Shown piece after piece: positions 29,939-40,107 of a stretch of DNA of 52,509 nucleotides (position 1 is its first letter; the number at the start of each line of letters is the position of its first letter). The notes beneath the pieces were generated by a model, which saw only the letters and a program-made list of their open reading frames with translations, was not told the DNA's origin and ran no database searches. The position numbers and the translations under genes were made by a program. The DNA is from Sulfurospirillum sp. Lineage in GTDB: Bacteria; Campylobacterota; Campylobacteria; Campylobacterales; Sulfurospirillaceae. The stretch lies in the NCBI GenBank assembly GCA_026988125.1, contig JALSLU010000083.1, forward strand, positions 1 through 52,509, given 5' to 3'.

Positions 29939-31233
29939 TTAAAAAAATTTTAATCTCTATTATATTTTTAGGAGGCCTTATGGCAAGTACACTGCCAAAT
30001 TTTGAAACAAAAACATTAGATAATGGATTACAAATAGTTGTAATACCCATGAAAAATGAAACAGGAGTAATCACTACCGATATTTTTTATAAAGTTGGAA
30101 GTAGTAATGAAGTTATGGGAAAGAGTGGAATTGCTCATATGTTAGAGCATCTAAATTTTAAATCAACTAAAAATTTAAAAGCTGGTGAATTTGATGAAAT
30201 AGTCAAAGGTTTTGGAGGAGTTAATAATGCTTCAACAGGATTTGATTATACTCACTACTTCATAAAAAGCTCATCTAAAAACCTTTCAAAATCACTTGAG
30301 TTATTTGCTGAACTTATGCAAAACTTAAAACTTAGTGATGAAGAGTTTCAACCTGAAAGAGCCGTAGTTCTCGAGGAGAGAAAATGGAGGACAGATAACT
30401 CACCTATAGGCTACCTATACTTTAGACTTTTTAACAACGCATTTATCTATCATCCATATCATTGGACACCAATCGGATTTAAAAATGATATAAAAAATTG
30501 GACTATTGAGGATATTAGAGAGTTTCATTCCAACTACTATCAACCATCAAATGCAATTGTAGTAGTTGCAGGAGACATTGATGCTAAAACAGTTTTTGAC
30601 GAGACAGAAAAGTACTTTGGAGATATTAAAAGCAAAAAAGTAATCAATCCATCTGCTCATCAAGTTGAGCCTGAACAAGATGGAGCAAAAAGAGTCTATC
30701 TTAAAAAGGATAGTGAAGTTGAGATGTTAGCAATTGCCTATAAAATACCTAACTTTTTAAGTAATGACCAAGTAGCACTATCTGCTCTAAGCGAACTCCT
30801 TAGTAGCGGAAAAAGCTCAAAGCTTCAAAAAATTTTAGTAAATGATAAAAAGATGGTAAACCAAATTTATGGTTACAATATGGAGAATAAAGATCCAAGT
30901 ATTTTTATGTTTTTGGCAGTTGCAAATCCTGGAATAAAAGCTGAAGATATAGAAAAAGAGTTATTGGCTATTATTGAAGAGATAAGGAATGGAAATGTAA
31001 GTGATGAAGAGGTTGAAAAGATAAAGACCAATACTAAAGCTGACTTTATCTTCTCTTTGGAAAGCTCTTCAAATATTGCTAACCTTTTTGGTGGTTACTT
31101 AGCAAAGGGGGATTTAACACCTCTTTTAAATTATGAAGAAAATATAGACAAACTAACAAAAGAGGATATAATTGATGTTGCTAAAAAATACTTAGTTAAA
31201 GAGAAATCTACTACGGTCATCTTAAGAAAATAG
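29935..31233 (+). CDS. exported M16-family zinc peptidase
   Basis: Signal peptide; HxxEH motif GIAHMLEHLNFK; downstream VVLEERKWRTDN supplying the third zinc ligand. Confidence 0.93.
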   Translation: MIKKILISIIFLGGLMASTLPNFETKTLDNGLQIVVIPMKNETGVITTDIFYKVGSSNEVMGKSGIAHMLEHLNFKSTKNLKAGEFDEIVKGFGGVNNASTGFDYTHYFIKSSSKNLSKSLELFAELMQNLKLSDEEFQPERAVVLEERKWRTDNSPIGYLYFRLFNNAFIYHPYHWTPIGFKNDIKNWTIEDIREFHSNYYQPSNAIVVVAGDIDAKTVFDETEKYFGDIKSKKVINPSAHQVEPEQDGAKRVYLKKDSEVEMLAIAYKIPNFLSNDQVALSALSELLSSGKSSKLQKILVNDKKMVNQIYGYNMENKDPSIFMFLAVANPGIKAEDIEKELLAIIEEIRNGNVSDEEVEKIKTNTKADFIFSLESSSNIANLFGGYLAKGDLTPLLNYEENIDKLTKEDIIDVAKKYLVKEKSTTVILRK

Positions 31234-31246
31234 TAAAGGATAAAAA

Positions 31247-32140
31247 ATGAAAACAGATCTAAAAGGGGCTATGACAGCTCTTGTAACACCTTTTAAAAAC
31301 TCTAAACTTGATGAAGAGGGTTATGCAAAACTTATAAAAAGACAAATTGAAAATGGAATTGATGTTGTTGTGCCTGTAGGTACAACTGGTGAGAGTGCAA
31401 CCCTTACTCATAACGAACACAAGAGATGTATAGAGATAGCAGTAGATGTATGCAAAAATAGTAATGTAAAAGTTATTGCTGGAGCTGGTAGTAACGCAAC
31501 TCATGAAGCTGTAGATTTGGCAAAATTTGCTGAATCTCACGGTGCACATGGAATTTTATCTGTAACACCATACTACAATAAACCTATGCAAGAGGGACTC
31601 TATCAACACTATAAAGCGATCGCAAATGCAGTTGAAATCCCTGTACTTCTCTATAATGTTCCAAGCCGAACTGCATGTGATTTGATGCCTGAGACTATCT
31701 ATAGACTCTTTAATGAGTGTCCAAATATTTTTGGAGTAAAAGAGGCGACTGGTTCTATAGAGAGATGTGTTGATTTGTTAGCACATGAACCAAAATTAAG
31801 CCTAATAAGTGGAGATGATGCAATTAACTACCCAATTTTATCAAATGGGGGAAGTGGTGTTATCTCTGTTACTTCCAATATACTACCAAATAAAATTTCT
31901 GCTCTAACTCATGCAGCACTTGAGGGTGATTTTCACGAGGCAAAAAGAATTAATGATGAACTATATACTATAAATAAAGCCCTATTTTGCGAGAGTAATC
32001 CCATACCAATAAAGGCTGCAATGTATATTGCCGGACTTATTGACTCTTTAGAGTATAGACTTCCTCTAACACCTCCTAGTACTCAAAATTTTAAAAAAAT
32101 TGAAGCCGTTATAGCAGAGTATGAGATACCAGGTTGCTAA
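31247..32140 (+). CDS. dapA: 4-hydroxy-tetrahydrodipicolinate synthase
   Basis: [55 protein letters not shown]. Confidence 0.98.
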   Translation: MKTDLKGAMTALVTPFKNSKLDEEGYAKLIKRQIENGIDVVVPVGTTGESATLTHNEHKRCIEIAVDVCKNSNVKVIAGAGSNATHEAVDLAKFAESHGAHGILSVTPYYNKPMQEGLYQHYKAIANAVEIPVLLYNVPSRTACDLMPETIYRLFNECPNIFGVKEATGSIERCVDLLAHEPKLSLISGDDAINYPILSNGGSGVISVTSNILPNKISALTHAALEGDFHEAKRINDELYTINKALFCESNPIPIKAAMYIAGLIDSLEYRLPLTPPSTQNFKKIEAVIAEYEIPGC

Positions 32141-32175
32141 TGACATTGAGTTTAAAAATATAGATAAGGATTATA

Positions 32176-32958
32176 ATGATTTGTAAAGAGATGAAAGGAA
32201 AAACTCTAGTTATAAGTGGTGGAACTAGAGGAATAGGTAGAGCCATAGTGTATGAATTTGCAAAAAATGGTGTAAATATTGCTTTTACTTACAACTCAAA
32301 TGAAGAGTTAGCCAAAGAGATTGTTGAAGATTTAGAAAAAAATTTCACCATCAAAGCAAAAGCATATCCATTAGATATACTTGAGCCAGATGACTATAAA
32401 GAACTATTTAAAAAAATTGATAAAGATTTTGATAGAGTAGATTTTTTTATATCCAATGCAATAATCTCAGGAAGAGCAGTAGCTGGTGGCTATACAAAAT
32501 TTATGAAACTCAGACCAAGAGGTATAAACAATATCTTCACAGCAACTGTTAATGCTTTTGTAGTTGGCTCTCAAGAGGCAGCAAAGAGAATGAAAAAAGT
32601 TGGTGGAGGTAGCATTATCTCCATCTCATCAACAGGAAATTTAAAGTATATAGAGTACTATTCTGGTCACGGAACAGCAAAAGCTGCGGTCGAAGCTATG
32701 GCAAGATATGCTGCAGTTGAGCTCGGTGAGTTTAACATAAGAGTAAATGTTGTAAGTGGAGGTCCAATTGAAACAGATGCGCTAAGAGCTTTTAAAAACT
32801 ATGAAGAGGTAAAAGAAAAAACTGCGAAGCTTTCACCATTAAATAGGATGGGTAAACCAGAAGATTTGGCTGGAGCATGTCTATTTATCTGCTCAGATAA
32901 AGCTAGCTGGATGACTGGACATACACTACTAGTAGATGGTGGAACAACTTTCAAATGA
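32176..32958 (+). CDS. fabL: SDR-family enoyl-ACP reductase, FabL-like
   Basis: SDR cofactor motif SGGTRGIG; catalytic-type Y-x6-K (YSGHGTAK) as in FabI/FabL rather than YxxxK; GGPIETDALRAF. Confidence 0.65.
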   Translation: MICKEMKGKTLVISGGTRGIGRAIVYEFAKNGVNIAFTYNSNEELAKEIVEDLEKNFTIKAKAYPLDILEPDDYKELFKKIDKDFDRVDFFISNAIISGRAVAGGYTKFMKLRPRGINNIFTATVNAFVVGSQEAAKRMKKVGGGSIISISSTGNLKYIEYYSGHGTAKAAVEAMARYAAVELGEFNIRVNVVSGGPIETDALRAFKNYEEVKEKTAKLSPLNRMGKPEDLAGACLFICSDKASWMTGHTLLVDGGTTFK

Positions 32959-33500
32959 TGTTTAATTTACCAAACTTATTAGCCCTTATAAGAATTCTTC
33001 TTGCCCCACTAATGCTCTTTTTTTTAGTTGGAAGGGATAGTGCTATCTTTGAGGGAGTACATGTAAGCTGGCTTGATTATATGGCAGCACTAATTTTTGT
33101 TATTGCAAGTATAACTGATGGATTTGATGGTTTTATAGCTAGAGAGTGGAATCAAAAAACAACTCTAGGAGCTATACTGGATCCACTTGCAGATAAAATG
33201 CTTATGCTTGGTGCCTTTTTAGGTCTCATGATCATAGATAGAGCAAGCGTTTGGGCAATCTATCTTATACTTACAAGAGAGTTTTTTATAACAGGACTTC
33301 GAGTAGCTGCCGTTAGCAAAGGAATTGATATCGCTTCATCAATATGGGGAAAAGCAAAAACCCTCCTTCAAATGTTTGCCATAGGATTCTTGACAATGAA
33401 TTGGCCATTTGCAGATACTTTGCTTTGGTCAGCAGTAGCTTTAACACTATACTCTGGATTTGAGTATATTTTAGAATATGCAAAAAAGGTGGAACATTAA
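32955..33500 (+). CDS. pgsA: CDP-diacylglycerol--glycerol-3-phosphate 3-phosphatidyltransferase
   Basis: CDP-alcohol phosphatidyltransferase motif DGFDGFIAREWNQKTTLGAILDPLADKML. Confidence 0.95.
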   Translation: MMFNLPNLLALIRILLAPLMLFFLVGRDSAIFEGVHVSWLDYMAALIFVIASITDGFDGFIAREWNQKTTLGAILDPLADKMLMLGAFLGLMIIDRASVWAIYLILTREFFITGLRVAAVSKGIDIASSIWGKAKTLLQMFAIGFLTMNWPFADTLLWSAVALTLYSGFEYILEYAKKVEH

Positions 33501-34561
33501 TGGGTATAGTTACATCTTTATTAGTTTTATCATTTCTTATATTTTTTCATGAATTAGGACACTTTTTAGCCGCTAGATATTTTGGAGTAAAAGTTGAGGT
33601 ATTTAGCATTGGTTTTGGCAAAAAAATATTTTCTAAAATTATTGGAGATACTGAGTATAGATTAAGCGCAATTCCACTTGGTGGGTATGTTCAAATGAAA
33701 GGTCAAGATGATTCTGATCCAACAAAGTTTTCTAATGATCCAGATAGCTACAATAGAAAAAAACCTTGGCAAAGGATTATAATCTTAATAGCTGGACCAT
33801 TTGCAAACTTTTTTTTAGCTTTCTTACTATACATTGTCATAGCAAATATTGGAGTTACAAGGTTGGCTCCTGTTATTGGAGAAGTTTCACAAAACTCACC
33901 CGCTCAACAAATAGGTTTAAAAAAGGGTGATAAAATACTAGAGATAAATGGTCAAAAGATAAATAGCTGGGATGATTTAAGCAAGTTAATTAAACAGAGC
34001 AATGGAAAACTAATCTTAACTATACAAAGAGATAAAACTATACAAGCATATCTAGTAAAACCAGATACTAAAGAGGTTAAAAATATATTTGGTGAAATCA
34101 AAAAGAGAAGAATTATTGGAATCTCCCCTTCGGGAGAGACAGTAATAATAAACTACAATCCTATTGAAGCAATTCATTTTGCTTATAGTGAAACCATAAG
34201 AGCTACAACACTGATCCTAAAAAGTTTACAGAAGCTTGTTGAGGGAGTTATACCTGCAAAAGATTTAGGTGGTGTTGTTAGTATTGTGCAAGTGACAGCA
34301 AAAGCAAGTGAAGTTGGAATTGTAGCACTTTTGGGATTAACTGCACTTATTTCAGTTAATCTTGGAGTTTTAAATTTACTTCCTATTCCAGCACTAGATG
34401 GTGGACACATTATGTTTAATCTTTACGAAATAGTACGCAAAAAACCACCTAGTCAAGAGGTTTTATATAAACTAACGGTTATGGGATGGGTATTTTTACT
34501 ATCGTTAATGGCATTTACTATATTTAACGATATTTATAGAATTGCAGGAGGACATGGATGA
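33500..34561 (+). CDS. rseP: RIP/site-2 zinc metalloprotease RseP
   Basis: HELGHFLAARYFGVKVEVFSIGFG, PDZ domain (SPAQQIGLKKGDKILEINGQ), NLLPIPALDGGHI. Confidence 0.96.
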   Translation: MGIVTSLLVLSFLIFFHELGHFLAARYFGVKVEVFSIGFGKKIFSKIIGDTEYRLSAIPLGGYVQMKGQDDSDPTKFSNDPDSYNRKKPWQRIIILIAGPFANFFLAFLLYIVIANIGVTRLAPVIGEVSQNSPAQQIGLKKGDKILEINGQKINSWDDLSKLIKQSNGKLILTIQRDKTIQAYLVKPDTKEVKNIFGEIKKRRIIGISPSGETVIINYNPIEAIHFAYSETIRATTLILKSLQKLVEGVIPAKDLGGVVSIVQVTAKASEVGIVALLGLTALISVNLGVLNLLPIPALDGGHIMFNLYEIVRKKPPSQEVLYKLTVMGWVFLLSLMAFTIFNDIYRIAGGHG

Positions 34562-35241
34562 TAAATACATATGAAGAAAAATTTGATAAAATTTTAAAAA
34601 ATATAGAAAAAGTAAGACTTACTGTAAACCAGCACCAAATCATAAAAATCGTTGCTATTAGTAAAAGTGTCGACTCAAACTCAATAAAGCAGATGTATAA
34701 TGTAGGTCAAAGAGCCTTTGGAGAAAATAGGGTTCAAGACCTAAAACAAAAAGTTCAAGATTTAAATGAGTTACCAATAGAGTGGCACTTTGTAGGAAGA
34801 TTACAAACAAATAAAATTAATGCTCTATTGGATTTAAAACCTACTCTTATTCACTCTATAAGCTCACTAGATTTGGCTAATGAGATTAACAAAAGAGCTG
34901 AAAAAAAGGGTTTAGTAGTAGATGGGCTACTTCAAATAAATAGTGCTTACGAAAAGCAAAAAGCAGGGGTTATGCCAGAAAATGCACTTGAAACTTATGA
35001 TGAAATTTACTCAAAATGTAAAAATATAAACCTTAAAGGTGTAATGAGTATAGGGGCTCACTGTGAAGATAAAGAGACAATTAAGAAAAGTTTTCAAACA
35101 ACATACAAAATTTTTGAAAATTTGAGTAAATATGAAGCAAAAATTTGCTCAATGGGAATGAGCAGTGATTATGAACTAGCAGTTGAATGTGGCTCAAATA
35201 TGTTGAGAATCGGAAGTGTTTTATTTAAAGATACCCCTTAA
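34558..35241 (+). CDS. YggS/PROSC-family PLP homeostasis protein
   Basis: GENRVQDLKQKVQDL, WHFVGRLQTNKI, GVMSIG, CSMGMSSDYELAVECGSNMLRIGSVLF. Confidence 0.95.
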   Translation: MINTYEEKFDKILKNIEKVRLTVNQHQIIKIVAISKSVDSNSIKQMYNVGQRAFGENRVQDLKQKVQDLNELPIEWHFVGRLQTNKINALLDLKPTLIHSISSLDLANEINKRAEKKGLVVDGLLQINSAYEKQKAGVMPENALETYDEIYSKCKNINLKGVMSIGAHCEDKETIKKSFQTTYKIFENLSKYEAKICSMGMSSDYELAVECGSNMLRIGSVLFKDTP

Positions 35242-35249
35242 GTATCTTT
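35227..35249. terminator. bidirectional hairpin spanning both convergent stop codons
   Basis: AAAGATAC-CCCTTAA-GTATCTTT, followed by ATATTTTT on +; loop carries the overlapping TTAA stops. Confidence 0.6.
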
Positions 35250-37424
35250 ATATTTTTCACGAATTTCCAAAAATTTGTCAAGATTATTAAAAAATATGTC
35301 TGTAAGATTTGGATCAAAGTGTTTTCCTCTTTCGCTTTTAAAAAGCTCTAAGATTCTCTCTAGCTCCCACGCTTTTTTATATGCTCTATCACTACCAAGA
35401 GCATCAAAAACATCTGCAATCGCAGTAATTCTACCAAAAATATGTATCTTTTCTCCAGCAATTCCACACGGATAACCACTTCCATCCCACTTTTCATGAT
35501 GCCTATATGCAATTAGTGCTGCTGCTCTTAAGATCGGTCTTTTAGAATTTTTTAGAATTTCATAACCAATTTCGGAATGAGTTTTCATAATCTCCCACTC
35601 CTCTTCATTTAACCTTCCAGGTTTATTTAAAACACTATCAGGAATTCCAACTTTACCAATATCGTGCATTGGCGAAGCAATGTAGAGTAGTTCTGCATTT
35701 TTTTTACCCAAACCTGCTAAAAGAGCCAAAAGCTTTGAGTACTCTGCTACTCTTTTTACATGATTTCCGGTCTCTCGTGAGCGACTCTCCCCAATCTCTC
35801 CCATCTTATAGATAATCTCTTTTTGTGTATCCTCAATCTCTTTATGTATGTTAACTATTTCAGTTATATCATGCCTAATACCTAAAAATTCAATTATATT
35901 TTCATTCTCATCTTTTATAGGAACAATTGTAGTCTCAACAAAGTAGGTGGCTCCATTCTTTTTCTTACTGCTTGCTCTACCCTTCCAAATTTTTCCACTT
36001 TTTATAATCTTTATAATTTTGTTTAAATCTGTAGATTTATTTAAAACTTCATAGCTTTTTCCAATTAACTCATCTCTTGAGTAGCCTGAAATTTCACATA
36101 GTAAATCATTTACAAAAGTTATCCTCATATTTAGATCAACTCTAAAGAGCATATTTGAAACCTCAATAGCCTTATGATACTCCTGTGATAATCTATATGC
36201 TTTTTTAAAATTTTTTTCAGTTATATTAAGATCTTTTTCTAACTCCTCTTTAATTGACTCTAAATCCGTTATATCATCTCTTATAGCTATATATTCCACT
36301 ATGTTTCCATCATAATCTACTATTGGATTTATGATACTTTGAACATAGTAAAATCCTCCATCTTTTTTTCTATTTTTTATTTTTCCATGCCATACTTGTT
36401 TAGATTTTATAGTTTCCCAAAGCTCCTTAAATGCCTCTTTTGGCATATCAGGATGTCTTACTATATTATGAGGTTTTCCCATGAGTTCATCTTTTGTATA
36501 ACCAGAAATTTCACAAAATTTTTCATTTACAAAAGTAATAATACCTTTAGTATCCGTTTTTGAAACTATAAAGCTCTTATCTACAACATCTTTGTACTCA
36601 TTGAGCATTTTTTGCTTGCATAAAACCTCGGTATGTTTTCTATTCATCTCAACAGATATTGCAACTTTTAAGATAAATTCCTCTATTTGAAATGGTTTTT
36701 TTATAAAATCACTAGCACCAGTTTTTAGACAATCTCTAATTAATTCAGCACTATAACTACCAGATAGCATTATGATTGGTATATGGCAAAATCTATCTTC
36801 ATCTTTTATCATTCTTAAAAGATCTAAGCCATTTACATCTGGTAAATCTAAATCTAAAATAATTAAACTAATATTTTGATCCTTTAAAATCTCAAACCCA
36901 TCTTTCGCTTTATGGACAACTATGGAATTGTAGTTTCTAATAGAGAGTAAGTTTTGAAGTTGCTTACACATAAAGAGTGAATCATCTATAATGAGAATTG
37001 TACTATTTTTGTTAGTCTCAAGTGATTCAATAGTAGATAAAATTCCCTTTAGAGAAAACTCAAAATTTTTATCCTTTACAACATAGTCCAAAATTCCACT
37101 CTTAAAAAGAGTCTCTCTTATGTGTACATCCTTTTCAGAGGTCAGTATAATTATTTTTGCTTCAGATATACTTTTTATACTATTTACCAGATCTTCACCA
37201 TATGAGTCTGGAAGGTTCAAGTCTAGTATAATTATGTCAAAGCTATCATTTTCTATTTTTGAAGTGGCATCTTTTAAGGAGTATGCTTGAGTAACCTGTA
37301 AAAAGTTTTTTTCTAAAAGCTTTTCATATACCTTTTTGTTAAAAACTTCAGAGTCTTCTACGATCAATACTTTCAAATTTGAAAAACTATTTAACTTTTT
37401 TACTTGTTGTTCACAGTAAAGCAT
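35238..37424 (-). CDS. REC-REC-PAS-PAS-HD-GYP response regulator (putative c-di-GMP phosphodiesterase)
   Basis: Two receiver domains (VLIVEDSEVFNKK; LIIDDSLFMCKQ), two PAS domains (FVNEKFCEISGYTKDELMGKPHNIVRHPDMP; FVNDLLCEISGYSRDELIGKS), HD-GYP (SPMHDIGKVGIPDSVLNKPG; YRHHEKWDGSGYP; ITAIADVFDAL). Confidence 0.93.
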   Translation of the reverse strand: MLYCEQQVKKLNSFSNLKVLIVEDSEVFNKKVYEKLLEKNFLQVTQAYSLKDATSKIENDSFDIIILDLNLPDSYGEDLVNSIKSISEAKIIILTSEKDVHIRETLFKSGILDYVVKDKNFEFSLKGILSTIESLETNKNSTILIIDDSLFMCKQLQNLLSIRNYNSIVVHKAKDGFEILKDQNISLIILDLDLPDVNGLDLLRMIKDEDRFCHIPIIMLSGSYSAELIRDCLKTGASDFIKKPFQIEEFILKVAISVEMNRKHTEVLCKQKMLNEYKDVVDKSFIVSKTDTKGIITFVNEKFCEISGYTKDELMGKPHNIVRHPDMPKEAFKELWETIKSKQVWHGKIKNRKKDGGFYYVQSIINPIVDYDGNIVEYIAIRDDITDLESIKEELEKDLNITEKNFKKAYRLSQEYHKAIEVSNMLFRVDLNMRITFVNDLLCEISGYSRDELIGKSYEVLNKSTDLNKIIKIIKSGKIWKGRASSKKKNGATYFVETTIVPIKDENENIIEFLGIRHDITEIVNIHKEIEDTQKEIIYKMGEIGESRSRETGNHVKRVAEYSKLLALLAGLGKKNAELLYIASPMHDIGKVGIPDSVLNKPGRLNEEEWEIMKTHSEIGYEILKNSKRPILRAAALIAYRHHEKWDGSGYPCGIAGEKIHIFGRITAIADVFDALGSDRAYKKAWELERILELFKSERGKHFDPNLTDIFFNNLDKFLEIREKYKDT

Positions 37425-37453
37425 CCTTACTTTTCCTTACTAACTATAAAACT

Positions 37454-37459
37454 ATTATA
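37454..37459 (-). promoter_or_regulatory. -10 element (TATAAT on minus strand) for the HD-GYP regulator
   Basis: aagTATAATagt on the minus strand about 30 nt before the start codon. Confidence 0.45.
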
Positions 37460-37485
37460 CTTAAAATTGTTTAATTGGAGCTAAT

Positions 37486-37514
37486 AAAATGAAGAGGAAA
37501 ATCCTCTTCATTTT
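37486..37514 (-). terminator. Rho-independent terminator of oor operon
   Basis: 13-bp perfect stem AAAATGAAGAGGA-AAA-TCCTCTTCATTTT immediately after the oorC stop, T-rich on the minus strand. Confidence 0.85.
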
Positions 37515-37517
37515 GTA

Positions 37518-38075
37518 TTATTTTGAAAGTGCTTCTAGTGCATACTTTTTACCAAGAGAGTAGGCAAGTTTATTTGCTTCATGAACTTTAGGAGGAACCT
37601 TTGAAAGCATAGTCTCTATAAGTATCTCTTCATCTATTGCATTCATGATTGTATTTGCTATTGCTAGGGCAACAACTGATTGAGTAATAACATTACCAAC
37701 CTCTTCTTTTGCAATCTTTATAATAGGAATCTCAATAATTCTCCATTTTTTTCTATCTTCATCAGTTGGTTTAACCAAGTAAGGATCAATTACTATCGTT
37801 CCACCCTCACTAACACCATCTTTAAATAGATCATAACTCTTTTGTGCAACTGATAGCATAAAATCGATTTCACCATCATTTGCATATGGATAAAATATCT
37901 CTTCATCATCCAATGTTATATCAACAACTGTTGGTCCACCTCTAACTTGTGAAGTATAAGTTGCCGTTTTTAGTCCATACCCACCAAGCTTAATCTTAGC
38001 TGCAGCAAAAATTTCACCTGCAAGAAGAACACCTTGTCCGCCAACACCAGTAAATCTCATTAATGTTCTAGCCAT
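37518..38075 (-). CDS. oorC: 2-oxoglutarate:acceptor oxidoreductase gamma subunit
   Basis: MRFTGVGGQGVLLAGEIFAAA, YTSQVRGGPTVVDI; clustered with oorB/A/D. Confidence 0.95.
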   Translation of the reverse strand: MARTLMRFTGVGGQGVLLAGEIFAAAKIKLGGYGLKTATYTSQVRGGPTVVDITLDDEEIFYPYANDGEIDFMLSVAQKSYDLFKDGVSEGGTIVIDPYLVKPTDEDRKKWRIIEIPIIKIAKEEVGNVITQSVVALAIANTIMNAIDEEILIETMLSKVPPKVHEANKLAYSLGKKYALEALSK

Positions 38076-38086
38076 GATGTATCTCC

Positions 38087-38944
38087 TTATATCTTTTTCT
38101 TAAACTCATCTTGAGTAATCTTTTTTCTCTTACCTTGGTGAGCATCGATAACATCTTGGTACATATCGCAATACTCTCTAGCACTCTCATCCTGCTTTAA
38201 AATTCCAGTTGGAAATTTATTAAGTTTCTCTTCATCTGATAATTTCTCATACTTTGTTTTAGGTATGGTCATCTGATCAATCCAATCTAAATTTTCCATA
38301 GCATTTGCCATTTGATTTTTTCTTCCTAAATTTACATGACAATTGGACATTATATCGAAAAATGAAAACCCTTTATGTTTGAAACCATTTATAAAAAGTT
38401 TTTCAATCTTTTTAGGATCAAGCACCGTTTCTCTACCTACAAAGCTTGCACCAGATGCAATCGCTAGCTTGCAAGCATCAAATGTTGGATCAATATTTCC
38501 AACTTTCTGAGAAACTGTCCACATACCTTGAGGAGTCGTAGGAGATGTTTGAGAGTTGGTAAGACCATAAATAAAGTTATTTATAACAATAAAATTTATA
38601 TCTATATTTCTTCTAGCACCATGAATCGTATGATTACCACCAATTGCCAAAGCATCACCATCACCAGCAACACAAATCACATGCTTATCTGGATTTGCCA
38701 TCTTGATTCCAGTTGCATAAGCTACAGTTCTTCCATGGGTTGTATGAACAGTATTGAAATCAACATATGATGAAGTTCTACCACTACATCCTATTCCAGA
38801 AACTATACATACATCATCTTTACTCCAACCCATTTTATCAATTGCTCTTATCAGTGCTTTTAAAATTACACCGTCACCACAACCCCAACACCAAAGCGTT
38901 GGCATTTTTTCTAATCTTAAATATTTGTCATAATTGAAAGCCAT
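38087..38944 (-). CDS. oorB: 2-oxoglutarate:acceptor oxidoreductase beta subunit (TPP-binding)
   Basis: LWCWGCGDGVILKALIRAID, CVAGDGDALAIGGNHTIHGARRN, NNFIYGLTNSQTSPTTPQG. Confidence 0.96.
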   Translation of the reverse strand: MAFNYDKYLRLEKMPTLWCWGCGDGVILKALIRAIDKMGWSKDDVCIVSGIGCSGRTSSYVDFNTVHTTHGRTVAYATGIKMANPDKHVICVAGDGDALAIGGNHTIHGARRNIDINFIVINNFIYGLTNSQTSPTTPQGMWTVSQKVGNIDPTFDACKLAIASGASFVGRETVLDPKKIEKLFINGFKHKGFSFFDIMSNCHVNLGRKNQMANAMENLDWIDQMTIPKTKYEKLSDEEKLNKFPTGILKQDESAREYCDMYQDVIDAHQGKRKKITQDEFKKKI

Positions 38945-40095
38945 TAGAACACCTCCTTAACTTTCTCTACAATCTCAAATGGAGATATAGGTCTTCCATT
39001 AACTTTGTAGAGACCCTCTAAATCCAATCTGCCAGAAACTCTCTCTACTTCTTCAGTGTATTGTCTGATATTAAGCTCAACACAAAGAACATTTTTAACC
39101 ATATCTGTGAAATGTCTAATTCTCTTTGCAGGACTTGGCCAAAGTGTAATTGGTCTAAAAAGTCCAGCTTTAACTCCATCTTTTCTTAGGTGTCTTATAG
39201 CCTCTTTCGCAGCTAGTGAAACAGAACCATAAGCAATAATTAGAACTTCACCCTCTTCTCCATTAAAATCATCAAGCATAAACTCTTCATTATACTCAAT
39301 TTCTTCAGCATAATTCATAACCTTGTCTTCAAGTCTCTGAATCAGTTTTCTACAAGTTTCTATCTCCTCAGTTGGAAAACCTTTAGCATCATGGTGAAGA
39401 CCAGTAAAGTGATACCTATATCCTTTAAACATTGGATTTAGTACTGCTGGTTCATCCTCACCTACCCCATAGGGTCTATACTCTTCTGGATTTCCATCAA
39501 AAGTTTTTCTAGGTACTACTCCCTTTTCAACTTCCTCTTGTGTTGGAATTATTGCTTTTCCATGCATATGACCTAAGGTTTCATCAGTTAAAACTATAAC
39601 TGGTTGCATAAATCTATCTGCTATATTAAATGCTCTTACAACCTCAGTATAACATTCAGCTAAATTTCCTGCACAAAGAGTTATTGATCTATAATCACCA
39701 TGACTTGGATTTCTAGCTTGCCTTATATCTCCTTGAGATACACGAGTTGGAAGACCAGTACTTGGACCACCTCTCATAACATTAACCAATACCATTGGAA
39801 CTTCAGCCATTTGAGCTAAACCCAAATTTTCAGCCTTTAGGGAAACTCCTGGACCGCTTGTAGCCGTTAAGGCTCTAACACCGCTCATAGCAGCTCCAAT
39901 TGTTGCACAAATACCAGCTATTTCGTCTTCCATTTGAATTGCATATCCACCTCTTTGTGGGAGTAAATCAGAAATTGTATGCATAACCTCACTTGAAGGT
40001 GTTATAGGATAACCCCCAAAAAATTTACATCCAGCATCAACGGCCGCCAATGCAGCTAAATCATTTCCAGTTGATATGACCTCTCTTGTTTTCAT
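38944..40095 (-). CDS. oorA: 2-oxoglutarate:acceptor oxidoreductase alpha subunit
   Basis: FFGGYPITPSSEVMHTISDLLPQRGGYAIQMEDEIAGICATIGAAMSGVRALTATSGPGVSLKAENLGLA. Confidence 0.96.
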   Translation of the reverse strand: MKTREVISTGNDLAALAAVDAGCKFFGGYPITPSSEVMHTISDLLPQRGGYAIQMEDEIAGICATIGAAMSGVRALTATSGPGVSLKAENLGLAQMAEVPMVLVNVMRGGPSTGLPTRVSQGDIRQARNPSHGDYRSITLCAGNLAECYTEVVRAFNIADRFMQPVIVLTDETLGHMHGKAIIPTQEEVEKGVVPRKTFDGNPEEYRPYGVGEDEPAVLNPMFKGYRYHFTGLHHDAKGFPTEEIETCRKLIQRLEDKVMNYAEEIEYNEEFMLDDFNGEEGEVLIIAYGSVSLAAKEAIRHLRKDGVKAGLFRPITLWPSPAKRIRHFTDMVKNVLCVELNIRQYTEEVERVSGRLDLEGLYKVNGRPISPFEIVEKVKEVF

Positions 40096-40107
40096 TAATT
40101 TTTCTCC

